Source: Planctomycetales bacterium 4484_123 (GTDB taxonomy: Bacteria; Planctomycetota; Phycisphaerae; SM23-33). Taken from it: a DNA stretch of 11,409 bases. Of this stretch, positions 4,438 through 11,161 are shown piece by piece. The stretch covers positions 1 through 11,409 of the forward strand of contig MVCS01000017.1 of the NCBI GenBank assembly GCA_002049885.1. The letters are read 5' to 3'. The translations under genes and the position numbers were made by a program. The stretch's first letter is position 1; every line of letters begins with the position of its first letter. Under the pieces are notes generated by a model, which saw only the letters and a program-made list of their open reading frames with translations, was not told the origin of the DNA and did no database searches.

Positions 4438-6987
4438 ATGTGTGGGGAAGGGCATCTTAGGAGTGTTCCGAGGTCGGTCAATGCAGTCCTTGGTCTGTTG
4501 CTGCTCGTCTTGAGCGGCTCCGGGGGCTGCGCCGGATACAGGGAATATCAGCAGGGGATGACCTGCCTGAGGGCAGGAGACTACGACGCCGCGGTGGAAA
4601 AACTCAAGGAAGCCGTGCTGCTGGCACCACAGAACCGGGCATACCTCGGAGCGCTGGACGACGCGAAGAAGAAGGGCGCCCAATGGCACCTGGAACGGGC
4701 CCCCGAGTGCGTCGGCGTGACCGACCTCGGCCTGGCCGAAGGGCACCTCAAGAAGGCCCTGGAATACTGTCCGGAGATTCAGGGCGCTGCGCGGATGCTC
4801 AAGCAGGTGCGCGCCCTGATCGCCGAGGCCGGGCAGCTCCGCCAGAAGGCCCTTGGGCTTTCCAAGCACGACCGGTGGGACGAGGCGGTGGTGTGCATGC
4901 GTGCGGCCTTGCGGAAGTACCGCAGCATGCCCGGAGGTAAGCAGGCTCTGAAGGACCTGAAGCTAGGGGCCTCCAACTGGCATGTGAAGGTGGCGCGAGG
5001 CTTCTTGGACAAGGACGATTGGGACCGGACGGAAGGGCACGCGAAGCAGGCGCTGGACTATGTGCCGGGCAACAAGGCTGCCGAGGGGCTGCTGAAGGAG
5101 GTGGCCAATCGCCGCAAGGCGCAGGAACTGGTCCGGGAGGCAGACAGCCTTTTCAGTAGCGGCAGGCTCCGCGAGGCACTGGTGGTGTTCGAGCGCGCCC
5201 ACGAACTTCACAGGCAGCGCGCCGATATCGTCAAGAAGATCCGCAAGACCAAGGAGGGTATATGCCGCCAGTTGATATCCAAGGCCGACGCGCTGAGCCG
5301 GGCCGGGGACTTCGCCGGGGCTTTGCGCAACCTCCGGCGGAGCGAGGCCCTTCTACCCGCCTTCGGCGGAGTTGACAAGCTCATCCGGGCCGCGTGCGGG
5401 TCTCTGGCCGAGCGCCACATGGGCTCGGCACGAAAGGCCCTCGGTGCCGGGCAGGATGGCAGGGCGCTGGTCCATTTCCTCGCTGCCCTGGGCTACGACG
5501 GGTCGAATGTCCAGGCCAAGGAGAAACTGGTAAAGCAGGTTCAGGTTCTGCGCGACCGGACCAAGTACGTGATAGGAGTCCCCCGGTTCCAAGCGTCTAT
5601 GGGGTGTGAGGACATCGCGCCAAACTTCGGACTGGCCGTGGTGCGTCAACTGCTGCGGGTCAAGCCGTTGAACGTCTCGGTGGTGGAATGGACCGACCTG
5701 GAGAAGCTGCTGGCCAAGGCGGGCCTGGGATGGCCGGACCTGGTGATCCCGGAGCTTCGTGGCCGCTGTAGGAAACTCAAGGGCGTGGACGGCCTGTTGA
5801 TGGGGAAGATCAGAAGTTGCCGGGTGCTGAAGGACCGTACAACCACCTGGGCCACGACCAAATACCAGGACGGCGTGAAGATGGTGCCGAATCCTGACTA
5901 TGCGGCCGCGGAGGAGCGGGTGGCCGCCGCCGAACGGGAGGTGGCCAGCATCCGCAATCAACTGGCCTCCATGTCGCTGCTGCGGCTGCTGGGGGGATTA
6001 GCGCCGGGCAAGTTGGGCGAGGTCCTCCGCGATGGTGGGCTCTTGGGCGGACTGGCCGGCCGGGCCCGACTGACCGCGGCCATGCAGACGCTGGCCGCAG
6101 CTCAGCGGCAGCTGGCCAGCACGCCCAGGGAAATCGCGAAGCCCAACATCGTTCAATACCGCTACCCGGTGCACACGGTGACGGCGACGGCGACCCTGGA
6201 GGCGTCCTTGGAACTCCTGGATTTGATGACCGGGCGGGTCGTCTTGGAGAGGGGTGTGTCCGGCAGGTACTGCGAATCCGACCGCTACGTAAGGGCCGAC
6301 CCCAGGCGCAATGTCACCGGCGACCCGCTGGAGCTGCCGGGGCAGGACTCCATGCGCCGCAGGGCCATCGAGAAGGCGCTGAGGGCGCTCGATGCGGCGG
6401 TCGAGGAGGCTGCCCGGAAGCACGGTCAGAGGTTTGTGATAATGGCCGAGAGGGCGGTGGCCCGAAAGGACCGGGCAGGCGCCGTCCAGCACGCGCTGTG
6501 CTACTTGCTGGCCTATCCCACCGGCGGCGAGAGCAGAGCTGCCATGCTCAAGATTGTCTGCGCCGACCTGGCGGCCGAGAGAGACCTGCTGGCCCTGCCC
6601 GAGCTGCTGCGGGAACACTGCGGCGTCCTTCAGGCCCCGGGCGAGCTGCCGGTGCGGGTAAGCCAAGTCGGCCACAGGCTGCGCGTAGTGCGCATCCGGG
6701 ATGCGGCGGCGGTCTCGAAGGTGAAGACGCCCTGCGTGCTGACGGCGGTCGCGGGCTACCCCGTTGCGTCCTTGGTGCAACTCCGGGCGCTGCTGTCGAG
6801 CTTCGGAGCCGGCCAGGCCGTCCCCGTGACGCTGACGGACAGTGACGGCCGGGAGGTCACCGTGCGACTGCGGCTGGTTCCGGCAAAAGGCTCGAGCGAC
6901 CGCCCACGCGAGCCCCGCGGCCCCGACAAGGGCCGCTCCGGACCGCAGGAGAGGTCCACCAAGGCCGAGCCCCGCGTGAGACTCTAG
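4438..6987 (+). CDS. TPR envelope lipoprotein candidate with CsgG-like and PDZ-like domains
   Basis: The product has 849 residues. The N-terminus (MCGEGHLRSVPRS, then AVLGLLLLVLSGSGG) is a signal sequence ending at C31, a loose lipobox (SGGC), so lipidation is probable but not certain. Residues 35-360 hold about seven TPR-like helix pairs (for example AGDYDAAVEKLKEAVLLAP, ADSLFSSGRLREALVVFERA and ADALSRAGDFAGALRNLRR). From about 376 (KYVIGVPRFQ) to about 610 a domain resembles the CsgG/LpoB-type fold: a strand, then VVRQLL, then VSVVEWTDLEKLL, then GVDGLLMGKI, then TATATLEASLELLDLMTGRVV. It is interrupted by an Ala-rich coiled insert at about 487-565. A further TPR-like helix pair lies at 665-695. 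A PDZ-like end follows (about 750-815; LTAVAGYPVASLVQLRALL, then VPVTLTDSDGREVTVRLRLV), then a basic, Pro-rich tail. TPR, CsgG-like and PDZ modules usually act in envelope assembly or secretion. The CsgG assignment is by pattern only and needs a profile search. Confidence 0.75.
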   Translation: MCGEGHLRSVPRSVNAVLGLLLLVLSGSGGCAGYREYQQGMTCLRAGDYDAAVEKLKEAVLLAPQNRAYLGALDDAKKKGAQWHLERAPECVGVTDLGLAEGHLKKALEYCPEIQGAARMLKQVRALIAEAGQLRQKALGLSKHDRWDEAVVCMRAALRKYRSMPGGKQALKDLKLGASNWHVKVARGFLDKDDWDRTEGHAKQALDYVPGNKAAEGLLKEVANRRKAQELVREADSLFSSGRLREALVVFERAHELHRQRADIVKKIRKTKEGICRQLISKADALSRAGDFAGALRNLRRSEALLPAFGGVDKLIRAACGSLAERHMGSARKALGAGQDGRALVHFLAALGYDGSNVQAKEKLVKQVQVLRDRTKYVIGVPRFQASMGCEDIAPNFGLAVVRQLLRVKPLNVSVVEWTDLEKLLAKAGLGWPDLVIPELRGRCRKLKGVDGLLMGKIRSCRVLKDRTTTWATTKYQDGVKMVPNPDYAAAEERVAAAEREVASIRNQLASMSLLRLLGGLAPGKLGEVLRDGGLLGGLAGRARLTAAMQTLAAAQRQLASTPREIAKPNIVQYRYPVHTVTATATLEASLELLDLMTGRVVLERGVSGRYCESDRYVRADPRRNVTGDPLELPGQDSMRRRAIEKALRALDAAVEEAARKHGQRFVIMAERAVARKDRAGAVQHALCYLLAYPTGGESRAAMLKIVCADLAAERDLLALPELLREHCGVLQAPGELPVRVSQVGHRLRVVRIRDAAAVSKVKTPCVLTAVAGYPVASLVQLRALLSSFGAGQAVPVTLTDSDGREVTVRLRLVPAKGSSDRPREPRGPDKGRSGPQERSTKAEPRVRL

Positions 6988-7003
6988 GGTGGGACAGCCC
7001 TGG

Positions 7004-7025
7004 CGGCGCGTTCGGCTCTGCGCCG
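7004..7025. terminator. Hairpin between convergent genes
   Basis: CGGCGC (7004-7009) and GCGCCG (7020-7025) form a 6-bp GC stem with a 10-base loop, in the 40-base gap between the stop of the TPR lipoprotein gene and the stop of the minus-strand LarA-like gene. There is no T-run on either side, so termination would be weak or factor-assisted. It could serve both directions. Confidence 0.35.
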
Positions 7026-7027
7026 GT

Positions 7028-8404
7028 CTATCCGCCCGCCCCGGTGGCCGGCCGGCTGCTCACTGGCCGGGGACGGCGGATGGGGTAGGTCACCCCGCCG
7101 GCCGGGAAGACGGTCACGCGCTTCGGGCCGGGGGGAAGCAGCTTGTCGGCGACGGCCACGGCGTCGGCCGGGTCCGAGTACAGCGGCAGCCCGGCCAGTT
7201 TGACCCCACCTTGCACCAGCGCCGGTGAGACCATCAGTACGGTGTGTCGCTGGAGGATGCGCAGGGCCAGGCGAACGAAAAAGGCCGCATCCCCGGCCAA
7301 CGCGGGTACCAGCCGGGTCAGCAGCGAGGCCAGAGTGTCGGCCCCCAGCAGCCGAATGCCCCGGCGCACCCACAGCGGCGGCAGCGGCAGTGAACGCGTG
7401 GGCATGTTCGCCTGGCCCGGACACCGCGCCAGGCAGATCAGCACCCCGTTGTCCCGCAGGGCCCAGCAGGCGTGGGCGATAGCCTTGAAGCTCTGCCAGA
7501 GGTCGTGGTCGCGGGGATGGGCATTGGCGATGACCACGTCGGCCGGTGCGTCGATGAGCACCCCGTAGGCGGCGGCGCACTTCTTGACGAGCATGCGGTG
7601 GCAGGCGGCGACGTCGCCGGCGGCGATGGCCGCTGGCCGGTCGGACGCGTCCAGCAGGTACTGGATGCCGAAGGATACCCCGGCGCGAGCGTCCACTGCC
7701 GAGCCCGCCGCGTCGATCAGCCGCCGCATGCGGTTGGCCCCCGGCGGCTGGCCCACCTGCTGAATCGCCCGCCTCGGCACGCCCGAAAGGTGCAGTTGCC
7801 GGATCGTCTGTAGGTGGGCGCAGCCCGGGACCAACAGCTTGTATCCCCCCCCGAAGCCCGCCTGAAGGTGCGGGCTCACTGAACCTATCAGGATCCGCAG
7901 GTCCGCCGATGCCACGCCCCGATCAACCCACACCTCCACGCTGCCGGCCCCGTCGCGCACCTCGCCGAGGTACGCGTGCGCGTCGCGGTCGCGCCATGGG
8001 TTGCAGCGCCAGGGGAAACTTGTCGCGAGTTCCCGGCCGACCTTCGAGGCCGCCTGATCGGCCGACATTGGCGGGTGCATGCCCGTGGCGAAGACCAACT
8101 CCACGTTCTCGGGGCCTATGCGGGCGTGGGCAAGTTCCCGCAGGACCACCCGCAGAATGCTCTCCAGCGGACTGTGACGGGTGAGGTCCTCGACGATGAT
8201 GGCGACCCGGCCATGACGTCGCTCGGCGAGCAGCTCCTCCAGTGGCGGCGTGCCCTCGGGCCGGTTCAGCGCCCTTGCCAGCACGTCGGGCCAGTCCTCG
8301 CTGGCTGGCGGGGCCTGGGGCTGGGCCGTCTGCTGCACGGTCCAGTCGCGCGGCAGCTCGAGCGAGAAGGTCTCCTGGCCCCATGGAACGGTTACGGTCG
8401 GCAT
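7028..8404 (-). CDS. LarA-family nickel-pincer racemase homologue
   Basis: This 458-residue protein belongs to the lactate racemase (LarA) superfamily, cytoplasmic enzymes that use the nickel-pincer nucleotide to racemise or epimerise 2-hydroxy acids by hydride transfer. The key residues of Lactiplantibacillus LarA are all present at consistent spacing. D73 and R76 lie in EDLTRHSP, H110 in ATGMHPP, H179 in VSPHLQAGFGGGYK, K189 is the cofactor-tethering lysine of that motif, and H205 lies in QLHLSG. They correspond to D72, R75, H108, H174, K184 and H200. The C-terminal domain has NAHPRDHDLWQSFKA. Length is slightly above LarA (about 425). No cofactor-making larB, larC or larE is in the window. 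Substrate cannot be told; the superfamily includes lactate, malate, phenyllactate and sugar-acid racemases or epimerases. It lies 42 bases downstream of the methyltransferase gene on the same strand, probably in one operon. The Shine-Dalgarno is weak. Confidence 0.88.
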   Translation of the reverse strand: MPTVTVPWGQETFSLELPRDWTVQQTAQPQAPPASEDWPDVLARALNRPEGTPPLEELLAERRHGRVAIIVEDLTRHSPLESILRVVLRELAHARIGPENVELVFATGMHPPMSADQAASKVGRELATSFPWRCNPWRDRDAHAYLGEVRDGAGSVEVWVDRGVASADLRILIGSVSPHLQAGFGGGYKLLVPGCAHLQTIRQLHLSGVPRRAIQQVGQPPGANRMRRLIDAAGSAVDARAGVSFGIQYLLDASDRPAAIAAGDVAACHRMLVKKCAAAYGVLIDAPADVVIANAHPRDHDLWQSFKAIAHACWALRDNGVLICLARCPGQANMPTRSLPLPPLWVRRGIRLLGADTLASLLTRLVPALAGDAAFFVRLALRILQRHTVLMVSPALVQGGVKLAGLPLYSDPADAVAVADKLLPPGPKRVTVFPAGGVTYPIRRPRPVSSRPATGAGG

Positions 8405-8446
8405 GCTCTCGGTCAGTACGCGCCGGCGGGCTGGGCCTCGGCGGCC

Positions 8447-9313
8447 CTACGCCCCCGCGCCGCAACGCCGCCGGCCTACGATGACATGGTAAACCCCGAG
8501 CGGCTCGGGATAGACCTCAAAATCCCCGAAGCCCGCCCGCCCCGCCAGGCGGCACGCGGCCACGGGGCTGCGGTAGGTAAGGTGCAGGCCGAGCACCCGT
8601 CGCAGGAACGGCTCGGCGCCGTGGGTGCAGGAGACCGAGCTGAAGATGATGGGCTTGCCCGGCCGCATCATCCGCCCGACTTCGCGTGCCGCGGCGACTA
8701 CCTGTTCGTCGCTGAGATACTCGCAAATGCCGACCATTTTCACCAGGTCGGGCGGGTCGATCGGCTGGCCGTCCAGTTGGCGGATGTCGGCCTGGATGAA
8801 TTCCACCCGCCCCTCCAAGCCCCGCTCGCTGGCCAGCCGGCGCCCGAAGGCCAGGGCCTCGGCGCTGAGGTCCACCAGCGTGGCCCGGGCCGGGGTGTGC
8901 GTCTGGGCCAGGGCGTCCATGACGATCCACCCGGGACCGGCGCCCAGGCACAACACGTGCGGGGTCCTTGCCCCCGACTGCTCTATCAGCTTGGCGATCA
9001 GGTGCGCCGCCAGCCGCTTGCGGTTCCGCAGCGCCATCGGCACGATGCCCGCGTTCACCAGGATGCGGTCGGCCACCTGCTGGCAACAGCCGTTGTAGCT
9101 GATGACCATGCTCCGCCAGCCGCCCGGCTCGATCCAGTTGGCCTCGGCCAACTGGCTCTTGGCGAATCTCAACAGCGCCCGCAGCAGCCCCGCAGGGATG
9201 CAGTTTGCCACCGGGTTGACCAGGTAGCGGCTCAGAAGCCGGCGAGGCAGCGACGGCGTCTCAAAGGCCAGCTCCGGCGGCGGGCGGCGGATTGGCGCGG
9301 CTCCAGGAGGCAT
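8447..9313 (-). CDS. Class I SAM-dependent methyltransferase
   Basis: With the ATG at 9313-9311 the product has 288 residues. The Rossmann core shows motif I VLCLGAGPGW (120-129), an acidic strand end TLVDLSAEAL (145-154), VEFIQADIR (170-178) and VKMVGICEYLSDEQV (191-205). The last resembles the DxVxSxGLxDYL segment of small-molecule or fatty-acid methyltransferases such as the 3-hydroxypalmitate methyl ester (PhcB-like) group. The approximately 100-residue N-terminal region (RRLLSRYLVNPVANCIP, then helices) is hydrophobic-amphipathic and may bind substrate. The substrate is unknown. The start is uncertain: ATG 9352 in frame would add 13 residues, and neither has a good Shine-Dalgarno. A TATACT hexamer ends nine bases before 9313, so a nearly leaderless message is possible. 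The frame stays open upstream to 9532, but that part is poor coding sequence and overlaps the divergent gene. The LarA-like gene follows on the same strand. Confidence 0.82.
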   Translation of the reverse strand: MPPGAAPIRRPPPELAFETPSLPRRLLSRYLVNPVANCIPAGLLRALLRFAKSQLAEANWIEPGGWRSMVISYNGCCQQVADRILVNAGIVPMALRNRKRLAAHLIAKLIEQSGARTPHVLCLGAGPGWIVMDALAQTHTPARATLVDLSAEALAFGRRLASERGLEGRVEFIQADIRQLDGQPIDPPDLVKMVGICEYLSDEQVVAAAREVGRMMRPGKPIIFSSVSCTHGAEPFLRRVLGLHLTYRSPVAACRLAGRAGFGDFEVYPEPLGVYHVIVGRRRCGAGA

Positions 9314-9336
9314 CTGACCATCAGTATATCGGACTG

Positions 9337-9348
9337 CGCGGGCCCGCG
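9337..9348. repeat. 12-base perfect palindrome near the methyltransferase start
   Basis: CGCGGGCCCGCG is a perfect palindrome in the spacer between the divergent methyltransferase and 74-residue genes. It is 24 bases upstream of the ATG at 9313, and within the coding part if ATG 9352 is used. It is a candidate operator or simply GC-rich chance. Confidence 0.3.
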
Positions 9349-9496
9349 ACATAAAACACAGCAGGTCCCCGGCCGGCCCGCCGGTCCCCGCCCCATGGGT
9401 CGCACGGCCGGCGGGGGATATCCGCACTAAAGTTTTGCACGCCGCCCTGCCGATATCTTGCCCGTTGGGCATCGTCTGGAAGTGCGAGGTGCAGCC

Positions 9497-9721
9497 ATGA
9501 CCAAACGGGAGCTGATCGACGAAATCACTCATCTCAACCCGTCAGCCCCGCCGGCCTTCCTGGCGGAATTCGAGCCCGAGGACTTGGCCGAGTACCTTCG
9601 ACGCCTCCGAGACGTGCAGATTCCCCCAGCCCAGCGCCCCGCCCCCGCCCCGCCCGACCAGGCCCACGCCCCAGCGCCATCGGCCGACAGCGAGAAGAAA
9701 CCCGAGCCCGCCCTGTTCTGA
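9497..9721 (+). CDS. Small conserved-looking protein, 74 residues, Pro-rich tail
   Basis: The product starts MTKRELIDEITHLNPSAPPAF and then LAEFEPEDLAEYLRRL. This is a compact N-terminal unit of about 40 residues with two or three predicted amphipathic helices and no membrane segment or Cys. Residues 42-74 are a Pro/Ala-rich, probably disordered linker ending in EKKPEPALF. The ATG at 9497 has GAGGT (9486-9490) six bases upstream, which decides against the in-frame upstream ATG at 9458. The 'LNPSAPPAFLAEF...LAEYLRRL' style is familiar from small uncharacterised planctomycete proteins, but I cannot name a family or a function. It is divergent from the methyltransferase gene, and followed by 224 bases before the next start. 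Confidence 0.7.
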   Translation: MTKRELIDEITHLNPSAPPAFLAEFEPEDLAEYLRRLRDVQIPPAQRPAPAPPDQAHAPAPSADSEKKPEPALF

Positions 9722-9831
9722 CGGCCACGCCGAGAGGCTGGGGAGGTGCGAGCCCGGACGGCGCGCCGGTTAGAGTCCACCTGCAAGGCCCTGCTTACTC
9801 CCGTCCGGCCGGATTCCTGCGCCGCCGAGCC

Positions 9832-9852
9832 GGCCGAGTTCCGTAATCGGCC
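9832..9852. repeat. Inverted repeat between the small protein and the creatininase-family gene
   Basis: GGCCGA (9832-9837) and TCGGCC (9847-9852) form a 6-bp stem with a nine-base loop, about 110 bases after the stop of the 74-residue gene. There is no T-run, so this is at best a weak terminator. It could instead be a regulatory hairpin just upstream of the TTGACA promoter. Confidence 0.3.
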
Positions 9853-9887
9853 AATGAACCCCGCGGCAGCCGCTCTGCGCTTTTGCT

Positions 9888-9915
9888 TTGACAACGACAC
9901 CAGGCCGGGCAGAAT
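9888..9915 (+). promoter_or_regulatory. Housekeeping-type promoter of the creatininase-family gene
   Basis: A perfect -35 TTGACA (9888-9893) is followed after 16 bases by CAGAAT (9910-9915), a four-of-six -10 match. Transcription would start near 9922, giving a leader of about 24 bases that contains the ribosome binding site. Confidence 0.6.
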
Positions 9916-9933
9916 CGCCTTGGCCAGGGCGTC

Positions 9934-9940
9934 GAGGAGG
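9934..9940 (+). promoter_or_regulatory. Strong ribosome binding site of the creatininase-family gene
   Basis: GAGGAGG lies five bases before the ATG at 9946. It is the strongest Shine-Dalgarno in the window and fixes the start. Confidence 0.85.
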
Positions 9941-9945
9941 ACACC

Positions 9946-10761
9946 ATGCGTTGGGAAGAACTGACCAGCGATGAGTTCGCCGAGGCGGTGGTCGAGTGCG
10001 GGCGCGTCTGCGTGATAGCACTGGGAGTGATGGAACGCCACGGCCCGCACATGCCGCTGGGCACCGACATGATCAACGGGCACTACATCTGCACCGAGGC
10101 CGCCAAGCGCGAGCCGGCCGTCGTCTTCCCGCCATGGTTCCTCGGGCAGATCTACGAGGCCAAGTGCTTCCCCGGCACGGTGACCATCCCGCCGACCATG
10201 CTTGTGGAACTGCTGCTGGGCATCTTCGATGAGATTGGGCGCAACGGTTTTACCAAGATCATCGCCTACGTGGCCCACGGCGGGAACAATCACCTCGTGC
10301 CGTTCCTGGCCCAGGCCCAGTTGGCCGCCCCCAAGACCTACCAGCTTTACGTGTTCCGCTACAGCTCGGCCATGACAGACAAGCAGCGGGCCCGGTGGCG
10401 GGAGGTGCTGGAGACCGACGGCGGGGGCCATGCCGGTGAGTCGGAGACCTCCATCATGATGGCCCATCGGCCGGAGCTGGTGAAGATGGATGCCGTCGGC
10501 GAGCGCACGGGCCGGCGCCAGGGCCGGATGGACCACCTCCGGGGCGGGCTGAATGCCCTGCGGTGGTACGCCGACTTTCCCGAGCACTGGGCCGGCGACG
10601 CCCGGCCAGCCTCGCCGGAAAAGGGCAAGGCCCTGGTGGACATTCAGGTCGAATGCCTGGCGGAGTACATCCGGGCGGTCAAGGAGGACGAGGTCGCCGG
10701 CCAGTTGGCCGAGGAGTTCTTTCGCAGGGAGGCCGAGCTGCGCGGGCCGACCGGCGGGTGA
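9946..10761 (+). CDS. Creatininase-superfamily amidohydrolase
   Basis: This 271-residue protein belongs to the creatininase superfamily (creatinine amidohydrolase/MftE-like), cytoplasmic metal-dependent enzymes that cleave or form amide bonds. Family motifs in order: GVMERHGPHMPLGTD (27-41), supplying metal ligands E30, H32 and D41 (Glu34, His36 and Asp45 of Pseudomonas creatininase); AHGGNN (110-115), with H111 matching His120; and GHAGESETSIM (161-171), carrying the conserved acidic residues of this arm. The position of creatininase Glu122 is Gly here, as in many non-creatininase members with HGGN. A true creatininase function is therefore unlikely and the substrate is unknown. The C-terminal third (DIQVECLAEYIRAVKEDE) is helical. 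It has its own promoter and a very strong Shine-Dalgarno. It is not obviously an operon with the 74-residue gene, and no mycofactocin or creatine genes are present. Confidence 0.88.
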   Translation: MRWEELTSDEFAEAVVECGRVCVIALGVMERHGPHMPLGTDMINGHYICTEAAKREPAVVFPPWFLGQIYEAKCFPGTVTIPPTMLVELLLGIFDEIGRNGFTKIIAYVAHGGNNHLVPFLAQAQLAAPKTYQLYVFRYSSAMTDKQRARWREVLETDGGGHAGESETSIMMAHRPELVKMDAVGERTGRRQGRMDHLRGGLNALRWYADFPEHWAGDARPASPEKGKALVDIQVECLAEYIRAVKEDEVAGQLAEEFFRREAELRGPTGG

Positions 10762-10826
10762 AAGGGCCTTTACCGCGGTAGCGACGGCGACCGGCAAAGG
10801 TGTAGCTGCGGGCCGCAGGCGCTACA
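10761..10826. repeat. Cluster of three inverted repeats after the creatininase-family gene
   Basis: Three symmetrical elements follow the stop directly. AAAGG-G-CCTTT is at 10761-10771. The perfect palindrome TACCGCGGTA is at 10771-10780. A long imperfect hairpin at 10801-10826 has TGTAG then CTGCGG, one base, CCGCAG, a three-base bulge and CTACA. The last has an 11-bp stem and could stop transcription, but no T-run follows. The arrangement suggests RNA 3'-end processing or termination ahead of glnA. Confidence 0.4.
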
Positions 10827-10867
10827 TTCGTGTAGTGGTCAGATGGCATATTCGACAAAATTGTGCC

Positions 10868-10918
10868 GTGTCGGTCATGGTCCCTCTTTTGTGTCGCAAT
10901 TTAGGTGTCGATAGCACC
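10868..10918 (+). promoter_or_regulatory. Possible activator sites upstream of the glnA promoter
   Basis: GTGTCG occurs three times (10868, 10891 and 10905). The last copy is part of an imperfect inverted repeat, GGTG-N7-CACC (10904-10918). They lie 26-76 bases upstream of the sigma-54 element, somewhat close for an enhancer but in the general place for a bound activator. They do not match the enteric NtrC consensus well, so the assignment is tentative. Confidence 0.25.
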
Positions 10919-10942
10919 GCGTGTTACAAAGGTTACCGGATT

Positions 10943-10958
10943 TGGCACACATAATGCC
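10943..10958 (+). promoter_or_regulatory. Sigma-54 (RpoN) promoter of glnA
   Basis: TTGGCAC-ACATA-ATGCC has the invariant GG (10944-10945) and GC (10956-10957) separated by exactly ten bases, and a full TGGCAC -24 element. Sigma-54 control is classic for glnA under nitrogen limitation. The start would be near 10968, leaving a leader of roughly 190 bases. It lies in the most AT-rich part of the window (about 10830-11040). Confidence 0.7.
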
Positions 10959-11146
10959 CTCTGACGATTTGGGTAACGACAGGGAGGCTGTCGTCTCGCC
11001 TGCTTGGTTTGCTCAGCCAATTGTTATTGTTGTTGTAGAGCTGTCCTCCTGTGGTTAGTTTCGGCCGCTGCGATTGGAGCGGCTTGGCCGAGGCGGGAGG
11101 GGCATAGAGGAGTTTGGTCGGGTTCCAGGGACGGTCCTAGCAGCGC
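10959..11146 (+). other. Long 5' leader of glnA
   Basis: About 190 bases lie between the predicted sigma-54 start and the ribosome binding site. The first part is AT-rich with a TTGTTATTGTTGTTG run near 11022-11036; the second part is GC-rich. No riboswitch or small-RNA fold (such as a glutamine riboswitch) was recognised by eye. A second, constitutive promoter could lie here but no clear -35/-10 pair is visible. Confidence 0.4.
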
Positions 11147-11161
11147 AAGGAGCAATACGAG

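Noticed and set aside
7976..9430. 484-codon plus-strand open frame opposite the LarA-like and methyltransferase genes
   Set aside because: It runs across two genes with clear family motifs on the minus strand. Its own product has no recognisable domain and its composition is typical of a shadow frame.
9529..10797. 422-codon minus-strand open frame opposite the small protein and creatininase-family genes
   Set aside because: The plus strand carries a promoter, strong ribosome binding sites and family motifs. The minus frame spans intergenic DNA and two genes with no motif of its own.
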